Assembly (NCBI GenBank): GCA_002005505.1
Contig: KV908423.1
Span: forward strand, 451,884 to 471,883
DNA: 20,000 nt
DNA from: Botryococcus braunii
Lineage: Eukaryota; Chlorophyta; Trebouxiophyceae
Direction of reading: 5' to 3'
In this document: positions 1 to 20,000 of the stretch, piece by piece
Layout of the letters: every line of letters begins with the position of its first letter
Numbering within the stretch: position 1 is the stretch's first letter
Notes under the pieces: model-generated
The model's database searches: none
Seen by the model: the letters and a program-made list of their open reading frames with translations, nothing else
Told to the model about the DNA's origin: nothing
Program-made: the position numbers and the translations under genes

Positions 1-1829
1 TGGATTAGCATAAACCTTAATCGGATACAGCTCTAGTTTACCCTATACCTTAAATTCCCATACATGTCTGGTTTACCTGAATCTGCTGTGTCGTGTGCAG
101 TTGCTGTAAATGGAGAAGTCTTGAAGATTGAGGATGCTGTCACCCAGTCGACCAAGCGCTCCATTCCTGCTGGAGATGGAACTATGATGGAGGTCAACTG
201 GCAGCGTTTTGCCCCGGGCATTGGCCCCATGGTCGAAATCTCCACCGGTAATGCCCTTACTCTGTCGTAGTTGCCTTTTACACAAGTGCGCTAATCACTA
301 CTTTTACACTCCCTGGCGGCATGCGCTGACCCCTTACTAATTTCGCGTTAGCTCCTCACCCACACGCTCTCCTCCTCCTGTCTGTCGACTCGCTGGAGCT
401 CAAATATCTTCCTGCTTTGAGGCAATTTTAGATGGAAGGCTCGTGCAAAACCCCTCCCACCGTCGCGGGCTACGGGTTCCCTAAGCCCTAAATCCCTCAC
501 CGTCGCAGGCTGCGGGTTTGTTAAACCCTAAACACCTCAACGTCACGAAGTACGGGTTCCCTAAACCTTCCAACCCCTCACCTTTGCGGGCTACGGGTTC
601 CGTAAACCCTGAATCCCTCACTGTCACGGGCTTAACAGTTACAGCAACTGCAATAGTAGAGGGCTCAGTACAGTTTCCCACCAGCGGGACGGGTTCCTGT
701 CGAGTTTCCTAGCAGCAGTACAATTTCTTATCAGGCCCAGTACAGTTTCCTTTGCAGCAGTACACTTTCTTAGCGGCCTCAGCACAGTTTTTGTAACAGC
801 GCTGCTGGTGTTGATTCTCACTCTGTAATGCAGAAGCTCCAGCAGGAGCAAGGCTATTCTCCAATAGTCAGCACCAAGTGACAGCGTCTATTCGTGAAGC
901 ATCAGCGTTACTGTAGGAAAAAGAAAATGGAGGCGGCATCCCTAAACTCCCGCTCCAATACTCCCGGCAGATAATAGGAGCGCTGACTAAGCTCAGTCAT
1001 AGTAGTAATTGCAGGGTCAGCTGGCTTGGTAGTTGTGGGTGGCCCCCCGGGGGGGGGGGGGGGGAGGGGGTGGGAATCGCAGCAGCAGGCATCTGAATTC
1101 AGACAGAGGTCAAGGTTGCTGCAGCAGCAGCATTGGCTGTTCTTTTTAGCATTAAGAAGAACTGCTTAATGCCAACTGGTGCTGCTTTAACACCACATGC
1201 TGTGGCTCCCAACATTAAAGAGAGTACTGCAGGTAGTTTCAGCAACAAGCAGTCAACCAGCAAGGGCCAACCAGACGTTCAGCAGTTCTCAGCTGATATA
1301 CTACATTATCTGATGTTTGCACACGTGTCATCTTATCCCTTATTACCTTACCTTACACCCTTACCTTACCTTAAGCTTACGGTACTTTCCCACACACTTA
1401 AAACCTTGTGTGATTCTCTTTAGTCTTGCCTCTTGCATTACCCTTCCCGTGTATCACATTACCTTCGCATTAAGTCAATCACTTGGAACCTTGAACCACA
1501 TGTGGTGGCGTTCCTCAGCTGGTGACATCCAGTGTAATTGATGGAGTGACCAATGAAATGAGTGGTGACCAATAATTGATGGAGTGACCAATGAAATGAG
1601 TGGTGACCAATATTTTTTACCTAAGCCGTATGAATGTAGTTTTTGCCTATCTTGTATCAATGAATTGTACTTATGACGCATGAATCTGTGGGGGCAGCAT
1701 CCATCAAGTTGTCGGTCTCCCTGACCGCACCCTTCACGGATGCCGGGGGCGTCCTCCAGCCCAACTACCTCAACGCCAACGTCACCCTCATCAGGGAGCC
1801 TTCGCAGGACCTTCAGGTGCGTGTTTGGA

Positions 1830-1912
<83 letters not shown>

Positions 1913-2660
1913 CTTACATAACATGTGCCCTCACCTCCGTTTGCACACCGCTCTTGATACCATTTCCATCTCTTGCCCTCTCTCCTCCATTGCAGACTCC
2001 TCCACTCCACCATTCTGCAGGGTGGCCAACCACATGTGGTGGGTAGTGCTTGAACAAGCACTACCACCAACCCCAATATATCCCGCTTTCGCTTGTGAAC
2101 CTACCCAACATGTGCACTACCAGCTTGTGCCCGTTCACAGTTGTTATGTTCCTTGTGCCCATTGTGCAGCGTGGCCAACCACATGTGGTGGGTAGTGCTT
2201 GAACAGCAAGCATTACCACCAACCCTAAGTCCCGTAGGTTTCTGCTTGTGAGCCTACCAACATGTGTGATTCCAGCATGTGCCCGTTCACATTTCACAGT
2301 CAAGATAACAATGTTGATATGTTTATATTGTGTGGTCGTTTACAGATTACAGTTAACAACGTTGATATGTTTGCTAGCTGGAAGCACTCCAAATGGAATA
2401 AAAAAAGATAAGAAAAGAGTGAATCAGTAAGAACGAGGTCGAACGTCAATGTTGCGTGTGGGCCTGCGCAGGGCATTCTGGGCGAGACCTACAACACTCT
2501 TCGATCTGGCTCGGCAACCCAGGCCGCGCCCAAGTACCCGCTCTTCGACGACTCCAAGTACGAGCTGAAGGGGTACTTCGGCGCGCCCTTGGTGCAGACC
2601 GTGGCCAGCCTGGCCAAGAAGCTTGCCGTACAGAAGCCCGCCACCTCCGTCAGCCGGTAA
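1..2660 (+). CDS. Root-cap/LEA-like secreted protein, 3' part (exons 101-247, 1698-1816, 2472-2660)
   Basis: Three exons join with matching phases (1, then 0) at GT-AG introns and end at a TAA at 2658-2660, giving about 150 C-terminal residues. The 5' part lies before the window, and bases 1-100 are intron ending in a CAG acceptor. The last exon opens with GILGETY, close to the G-[VI]-LGQTY core of the plant root-cap family (late-embryogenesis/hydroxyproline-rich relatives), followed by a KYPLFDDSKYELKGYF stretch that resembles that family's ...Y-x-TSxLF... ending. The middle exon is a beta-strand-like segment (SIKLSVSLTAPF, then NYLNANVTL), and the first contains a VNGEVLKI strand. Family members are usually extracellular or seed/root-cap proteins of unknown biochemical role; no signal peptide is visible because the N-terminus is missing. 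No cysteines occur in this part. The gene model is well supported; the family call rests on one short motif plus general layout and is moderate. Confidence 0.68.
101..247 (+). CDS. Root-cap-like gene, internal exon A
   Basis: This 147-nt exon sits between a TGTGTGCAG acceptor (ending at 100) and a GTAATG donor at 248. It enters with two bases of a split codon and leaves with one base (phase 1). It encodes AVNGEVLKIEDAV and continues to GPMVEIST. The incoming phase shows that at least one more exon lies upstream of the window. Confidence 0.72.
452..640 (+). repeat. 40-41-bp minisatellite with embedded CCCTAAA motifs
   Basis: Five diverged copies have equivalent positions at about 461, 501, 541, 582 and 622. 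Each has a CTCACCGTCGCGGGCTACGG-like half followed by TTCCCTAAACCCTAAAT-like sequence. The second half resembles the plant telomere repeat, so the unit could have captured telomere-like DNA; this is inference. Confidence 0.8.
664..800 (+). repeat. Degenerate 22-25-bp repeat (CAGTACAGTTTC core)
   Basis: At least five imperfect copies of a GCAGTACAGTTTCTTA-like word lie in tandem at about 664, 716, 741, 762 and 781. Divergence between copies is high, so the array is probably old. Confidence 0.55.
1049..1064 (+). repeat. Poly-G run (16 G) after C6
   Basis: Six C are followed by sixteen G, then A and G5. Such runs are prone to sequencing error and can form a GC hairpin or G-quadruplex. Confidence 0.9.
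1536..1611 (+). repeat. Perfect 38-bp tandem duplication
   Basis: Two adjacent identical 38-bp copies begin AATTGATGGAGTGACC at 1536 and 1574. They are identical over their length, so the duplication is recent compared with the other repeats in this intron. Confidence 0.9.
1698..1816 (+). CDS. Root-cap-like gene, internal exon B
   Basis: This exon of 119 nt runs from a GGGGGCAG acceptor to a GTGCGTG donor. It completes the split codon from exon A (G+CA, Ala) and ends in phase 0. It encodes SIKLSVSLTAPFTDAGG, then VLQPNYLNANVTLIREPSQD. Third codon positions are strongly C/G, unlike exon A. Confidence 0.75.
1832..1911 (+). repeat. (GT)40 microsatellite
   Basis: An uninterrupted 80-bp GT tract begins 15 bases after the exon B donor. 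It lies wholly in the intron (1817-2471). Confidence 0.97.
2013..2300 (+). repeat. ~149-bp tandem duplication with foldback cores
   Basis: Two diverged copies, offset by 149 bp, each begin with GTGGCCAACCACATGTGGTG and end near TGCCCGTTCACA. The first copy contains an inverted repeat: arm 2037-2052, two-base loop AA, arm 2055-2069 (15 pairs with one bulged G). The second has the same foldback with a mismatch and a longer loop. The 12-bp palindrome ACCACATGTGGT occurs at 2029 and 2178, and again in the previous intron at 1495. Confidence 0.8.
2472..2660 (+). CDS. Root-cap-like gene, terminal exon C
   Basis: The 189-nt exon follows a CTGCGCAG acceptor and is in phase 0 with exon B. It encodes 62 residues and a TAA stop. 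It starts GILGETYNTLRSG, contains APKYPLFDDSKYELKGYF, and ends in a Lys/Ala-rich tail closing PATSVSR. The opening motif is the main evidence for the family. Its high GC content contrasts with the DNA directly after the stop. Confidence 0.8.
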   Translation, partial: GILGETYNTLRSGSATQAAPKYPLFDDSKYELKGYFGAPLVQTVASLAKKLAVQKPATSVSR

Positions 2661-2693
2661 TTACTTATTACGAATTCGGCTGATGCGGCTGAT

Positions 2694-2714
2694 GCGGCTA
2701 TTATGAATAGCCGC
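2694..2714 (+). other. Stem-loop 33 bases after the stop codon
   Basis: Arms GCGGCTATT (2694-2702) and AATAGCCGC (2706-2714) pair perfectly across a three-base loop. Just before it, a 9-bp word (CGGCTGATG) is tandemly repeated. It would lie in the 3' untranslated region. No canonical AATAAA is visible in the next few hundred bases, so the mRNA end is not placed. Confidence 0.6.
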
Positions 2715-3562
2715 AGCTGCCAAGGACTTGTCAACAACAACATGCAGAAAGACTTTCGCCATTCATCCAAGATTTTTGTCGAGTGTATCGGGCCGGTCCT
2801 CGTTCCCAACATACATGGTGTCAGGCTGGTTCAAACATAGATGAAGGATTCTGAATCCGTCAGCATGTTTTGTGTCAGAGAGATTTGGTCTCTGAACGCA
2901 TGATTGAGGGATCTAGATGCGTTCAGGTATGTTGACGTTAGTCTGGTGGGAACAGGTCTGCCTAGTGTTCGGAGCTTATTTTGTGTTGTCGGGTGTTCAC
3001 CGCCTGTCCACGGGGAACCAATTGTTTTGAGAGAGCTTCCTCTTAGTTACTGTAGCTAAAACATAAACGCTTTCTAGATGTTTGCAATGTTTTGACGCAT
3101 GCGGAAGAGGGCTGGGTGAGCCATTCTCACCCTACGCCATCCTGCTGCTTACACGCAAAGGCAAGAAACCAAGCAATCATTTTGATAATCCCCTCTCAAC
3201 ATCTATTGAAGTTGATTGGCGTGCTGCTAAATCTGATGAACCCAGCAATGTGCGATGGACAGTTGTGCGACTACAGGCTTTTTTGATATTGGCATTGATG
3301 GACTTATAATCAGTGTGGGAGGATGCTTGGAATTGCTTCACATTGAGCATTCCGACGCGGAATTCTGTCACATACATCGTGGCTGGGTGATCTGCTGTGG
3401 GGGCTTCGCCATTGTGAAGCCCACAGGAAGAGGGCTGAGGTTGCCATTGCACCTCTACCTTACTCGAGCCATCTGCAATTGCCAACATGCATGTCAGGAT
3501 TTTCTGTTTGCTAAGGAGTTGATGCAAGGAGGGAAGGAAAGCTCGATTAGCTTTGGCGATCT

Positions 3563-3616
3563 GATCTAATTTGTTGATTTGATCTAATTTAGTGATCTGA
3601 TCTAATTTGTCTGTCG
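3563..3616 (+). repeat. 18-bp minisatellite, three copies
   Basis: Three copies beginning GATCTAATTT occur at 3563, 3581 and 3599. The period is a multiple of three, which is why a long minus-strand frame stays open here with a KLDQI hexapeptide repeat. Confidence 0.85.
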
Positions 3617-3820
3617 GGCTTGATCCGTCGGAGGTGGTGAGTCGTGGCCCAGCACATTGGGTGGTGTGGGATGAATTGGGTTGCAGATATAAACTATTCA
3701 TACAAACACTTAATGCGACAGGGGGGTTGGGGGGGAGGAGATCTGCACCTTGTGGTGTCAGCGAGGAGGACACCTAGGTCTGCACGGATGAAGACCTGCA
3801 CGGACGCAGTTTCATGAGAT

Positions 3821-3906
3821 TACATGTATGTATCTAGATACAGATCTGCAGTACATACATGTATGTATCTAGATACAGATCTGCAGTACATACATATATG
3901 TATCTG
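3821..3906 (+). repeat. 35-bp tandem repeat, ~2.4 copies, palindrome-rich
   Basis: Copies start at 3821, 3856 and 3891 (the last partial). Each unit packs several palindromes: TATCTAGATA, AGATCT, CTGCAG and, across the junction, TACATACATGTATGTA. Confidence 0.88.
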
Positions 3907-4600
3907 ATGTCGAAAACATATGCGCTTTGTACACACATATCTATGTGAGCGTAAATGCTCACACACATCTCTGTGTTTGAAGTGCATGGTTTGCATGCGT
4001 GCTTGGCCAGCACGTCAGGCACGACCGTGCCTCACACTAGTGTGTAAGTACTTAGAGAAGGCTTGCATGGCTTCTAACGGTGTCGCCACATGACATACTT
4101 GGGATGCTTGGCTATTTTAATGTAGGGTTGTACGTAACCCAAAACCCTAAACCCTAAAACCCTATTTCAATGTGGCCATGCATCCCATTCGTGATGAGAC
4201 GACCCAGCTTGCATAGCTCCATATGTTTAGCCGCGTAATAGCGATATTTATATTAATTCCAATGACATCGGTAGATCTAAAATGCTATATGGGCTACATT
4301 AATCTAGCCACACATTCCACTTGTGATCGAGCCGGCAACTTGTGGAATGTACGGCTACATGAATGTAGCCATGCATTCCTTTTGCGATTGGGACAAAGAG
4401 CTCTAACAAGCTTGTTGAAGCTTGCATGGCTCTCATATGTGTCGCCACGTTACACTGTGCATTCTGTAGCAAGGCGGCAACAAATCCAGGTTGTGCAGAA
4501 CCCCCAAACCCTAATCCGCTTGTGGATCAGATCTTTGATAGTACAACACTATTAACTAACTTTCAAGTGGGTGGCTAGGTGGATACATATCCACCAGACA
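3907..4600. other. Intergenic DNA with diverged repeats and telomere-like motifs
   Basis: No gene is recognised. A word GCTTGCATGGCT followed by GTGTCGCCAC occurs near 4063 and 4421, and a CATGCATTCC-like word recurs near 4177, 4312 and 4371. This suggests a diverged repeat several hundred bases long. CACACTAGTGTG (4032-4043) is a perfect palindrome, and GGCTACAT-GA-ATGTAGCC (4353-4370) is an inverted repeat. Confidence 0.5.
4135..4166 (+). repeat. Interstitial telomere-like motif (CCCTAAA)
   Basis: A short run contains ACCCTAAACCCTAAAACCCT, i.e. about three imperfect units of the plant-type telomere repeat (TTTAGGG on the other strand). It is too short to be a telomere end. Confidence 0.75.
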
Positions 4601-5098
4601 CAGCACAAAATAGCCTGAAATTTCATACAAGAACCTCGTTTTCTTGTTTCATTTGCGGTTGTCCTGTTGGCCAGTCATTGTCTAGGGTACTGGACATCAT
4701 TGATTGGTGTACAGGACAGCCGCAAAACGGTTAGTCCCGGGAGTTGGGAGTTTTGCAGCGGTTTAAAACTGCGTTGTCAACTGCTCCCCCCAAAAATCAA
4801 AGGATAGCAATTACACAAGTACAGAGGGATAGCAAACACACAAGTGTATACTTGCTATATCCACGTTGGCCCCTGAGCACTTTCGAATACCTTCACCTTT
4901 AAGAAAGTCATACTTCTCTCTACCACAATCTTTAGTAGATGCATCCGTCTCAGACTTCCAAGACGCGTCTCCCTTCATCCCGACGATCTTGAAGTCTCAG
5001 CTGTGATGGGTATTTACCGGATGTGGTAGTATGCACGTGTACAGCTGCACGCCTGCCGGTGTATTGCAAACCTGTACGTACTTGGGTATACCCATATC

Positions 5099-5180
5099 AT
5101 GTGACGCGGTATATTGTTCCCAAGTTATGTGCCGCAGTGTACTGTACCCATGTTATGTAGCGCGGTGTGTTGTACACCCG
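5099..5180 (+). repeat. 28-bp tandem repeat, three diverged copies
   Basis: Copies begin ATGTGACGCGG, ATGTGCCGCAG and ATGTAGCGCGG at 5099, 5127 and 5155. Each continues into a TGT-x-TGTACCC-like stretch rich in GTAC. Confidence 0.75.
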
Positions 5181-5214
5181 GCCGGGCCTACAATACATGT
5201 ACATGAGCTGGGTC

Positions 5215-5234
5215 GGAGCTATACGTATAGCTCC
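5215..5234. other. Perfect 20-bp palindrome
   Basis: GGAGCTATACGTATAGCTCC equals its own reverse complement over all 20 bases, with no spacer. Confidence 0.9.
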
Positions 5235-5769
5235 CACCTTCAAATATGCTACACCTCTTGTAAACCTATAAGCTACTGCGCACCAGAGTGAATGTCTAGA
5301 CGTGGCAGAGTGAATCTACAAACACGTGTCTAGACATTGGGCAGAGCAGAGATGTCTAGAGATCTCATCCCTTCAGCCATGTATGATATAATATTATATA
5401 ATGGCTGGCTCTGGATGCAATATTTCCTTACTTTTTTCTAGGGCGTCTCGCACACTCATGGACTGCTTCTCGAGAAGCAGAGATCTCTAGAGCTCATTTC
5501 TGATGTGTGCAGAGATTGTCGTGTGGCCTTCTGTTCTGCGTCTTGAGGCCGACAATGCTGCCCAAAAGTGTCTGTACACAGGGCAGAACCTAATGAATAT
5601 CCCACTGGGTAGAAAATTGTACGTCGCGCCTCTTTCCAGCAGCCTGATGACGTCAATTTCATCTTGTTTGCCCACGTCTACAGCCAGCCGCATTGGCCAG
5701 ACGACCCAAGCATGACTTTGAAAACATGAGTACGTATTGACTGAATACGTATGACATTTGATCATATGG

Positions 5770-5791
5770 CTTGACCTTACGTAAGGTCAAG
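5770..5791. other. Perfect 22-bp palindrome
   Basis: The half CTTGACCTTAC is followed directly by its reverse complement. A second inverted repeat (arms TACGTATT 5731-5738 and AATACGTA 5744-5751) sits 18 bases upstream. Confidence 0.9.
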
Positions 5792-6088
5792 TACACTATG
5801 CATGCCTCTCTATACATGTCCACGTCTACCGCCAGCTGTCTGGCTAGACAAACTGCGTATGACTTTGAATAGATGAGTCAGCTCATAGCCTCTCGAGCTC
5901 AGCACTGGGCGTTAAAGAGGTCTAGAATACGCCCTTGTGTAGAAATAAGAGCGTTTTGCGTGAGCCACTTGTGTTTTCAAGGTGTATATGAAAATTGGTT
6001 CAAGAGCGGGAGTTCTGAACTAGCACTTTTTGTAAAATGATCATAACGAGTTTCCCATTTGAAAAGTCGCAATTGAGAAAAAAAAATT

Positions 6089-6154
6089 AACAAGCTCCAA
6101 TTCAGTCTAGCTTCTGACTTGCAAGACAGAAGCTAGACTCAAGCCGAGCTTGTT
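6089..6154. other. Long foldback hairpin (9 bp + 13 bp stem)
   Basis: Outer arms AACAAGCTC (6089-6097) and GAGCTTGTT (6146-6154) pair, then a symmetric 6/6 internal loop. Inner arms AGTCTAGCTTCTG (6104-6116) and CAGAAGCTAGACT (6127-6139) then pair perfectly across a 10-base loop. An A9 run lies just outside on the left and a T-rich run on the right, so pairing may extend. It could be a small inverted-repeat transposon remnant or an expressed hairpin; the sequence does not decide. Confidence 0.65.
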
Positions 6155-6157
6155 TTT

Positions 6158-6208
6158 GTTTTTTTGTTGTTGTTGTTGTGTGTTGTTGTTGTTGTTGTTT
6201 TTTTTTTC
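6158..6208 (+). repeat. (TTG)n / poly-T tract
   Basis: Runs of TTG triplets are interrupted by TGTG and bounded by T runs. Confidence 0.9.
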
Positions 6209-6414
6209 ATGCTTCTTATACGTTCGCCACTTCAACCTCAAGTCTAGCTGACTATCTATGACTGAAGCTTGTATCATCAAGACCTGCGAACAACAATGTT
6301 CGAAGCACTCATGGAAACTTTGACGCAATCAGTAACAACGCAACCGGTGGCCGTGATCCGCATGCACAGCTAGCTCTACCTGAATCAAGACATTTTCCCA
6401 CAGGTGGCCAACAA

Positions 6415-6416
<2 letters not shown>

Positions 6417-6455
<39 letters not shown>
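6417..6455 (+). repeat. Poly-T (39)
   Basis: An uninterrupted T run. On the opposite strand it would be a poly-A tail-like tract, so a retroposed element on the minus strand (to the left) was considered. No recognisable body was found. Confidence 0.95.
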
Positions 6456-6460
<5 letters not shown>

Positions 6461-6631
6461 CCCACTTCCGGATGTACTGTGGGAGCATTGCACCTGAAAT
6501 GTTAGGTATCAATTGGTCCTACAGCACAGCCGACGGATAAGCAGGGATCAAATCCGTGTTCATCTCTTTCATTTGTACCTTACTGCAACTCTTCACAGCA
6601 ATCAAGCCGTATACGCTGACGCTTGAATATT

Positions 6632-6743
6632 GGAATCCTAAGCCTGCTGTAGAACTACATGCACCTCGCTGAAATCCTAAGCCTGCTGTACAGCTACTTG
6701 TACCTTGTTGGAATCCTAATCCTGCTGTACAACTACATGTACC
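6632..6743 (+). repeat. 39-bp minisatellite, ~3 copies
   Basis: Copies start at about 6632, 6671 and 6710 with a GGAATCCTAAGCCTGCTGTA-like core, then CTACATGTACC. The period equals 13 codons, so a minus-strand frame shows a TAGLGFQ repeat; no evidence that this is expressed. Confidence 0.85.

Positions 6744-20000
<13,257 letters not shown>

Larger units (their letters stand above)
248..1697 (+). other. Intron A-B of the root-cap-like gene (1450 bp)
   Basis: The intron starts GTAATG and ends GGGGGCAG. It is filled with low-complexity DNA. There is a 40-bp telomere-like repeat (about 452-640) and a degenerate 22-25-bp repeat built on CAGTACAGTTTC (about 664-800). A C6/G16 run lies at 1043-1064, a CCTTA-rich stretch at 1340-1375, and a perfect 38-bp tandem duplication at 1536-1611. 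No coding sequence is recognisable in it. Confidence 0.65.
2661..3820. other. Intergenic DNA, no recognised gene
   Basis: This is the first part of the 6.2-kb gap between the two genes. It is of mixed composition. It holds the stem-loop at 2694 and an 18-bp triplet repeat at 3563-3616. Open frames exist on the minus strand (198 codons over 3177-3773), but I recognise no domain and see no splice-consistent exon. Confidence 0.5.
4601..6070. other. Intergenic DNA rich in short palindromes
   Basis: No gene is recognised. It contains a 28-bp tandem repeat (5099-5180) and perfect palindromes at 5215-5234 (20 bp), 5386-5399 (14 bp, AT only) and 5770-5791 (22 bp). There is also a hairpin at 5731-5751. 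A diverged direct repeat of about 60 bp, with a CACGTCTAC start and a TATGACTTTGAA-like end, lies at about 5672 and 5820. Confidence 0.5.

Noticed and set aside
3177..3773. Minus-strand open frame of 198 codons
   Set aside because: Part of it is an in-frame 18-bp repeat (KLDQI), no recognisable domain, and no homologue comes to mind; possibly chance. Ribosome or RNA data, or a protein search with conserved hits, would revive it.
6417..6455. Poly-T as the tail of a minus-strand retroposon
   Set aside because: No recognisable element body or target-site duplication was found beside it; simple slippage explains it.

Overview
The window looks like nuclear DNA of a green-lineage (streptophyte) eukaryote. 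The reasons are two intron-containing plus-strand genes with GT-AG introns and continuous codon phase, a xanthine dehydrogenase that reads like the plant enzyme, a protein end resembling the plant root-cap family, and scattered CCCTAAA (plant-type telomere) motifs. A charophyte alga would fit, but the species cannot be fixed from the sequence.

Layout. Bases 1-2660 hold the last three exons of a gene that starts before the window and ends in the GILGETY-type motif of root-cap/LEA-like secreted proteins. Bases 2661-8914 are about 6.2 kb in which I recognise no gene. This stretch is more AT-rich than the right half and carries short minisatellites, perfect palindromes, one strong hairpin, interstitial telomere-like motifs, poly-T and a CA tract. 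From 8915 to the right edge runs one large gene for xanthine dehydrogenase. I could place 14 exons (8915-9020 to 19565-19738), encoding about 806 of the roughly 1350 residues usual for the family: both 2Fe-2S domains, the FAD domain, the first molybdopterin-side domain and the start of the Moco domain. The rest lies beyond 20000.

All 14 visible XDH introns carry a tandem repeat: (TG/CA)n, (GA/TC)n, about 500 bp of (TTC)n, or minisatellites. The most unusual point is that several arrays are built from the gene's own splice junctions. Intron 3 ends in nine copies of a 52-bp unit, each containing the exon 4 acceptor and the first codons of exon 4. Intron 8 begins with about 14 copies of a 25-bp unit containing the exon 8 donor, and one of these would give an in-frame 50-residue insertion. 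Introns 2 and 7 show weaker versions. A single-base frameshift in exon 2 is the only break in an otherwise consistent reading frame. The two genes have no evident functional link.
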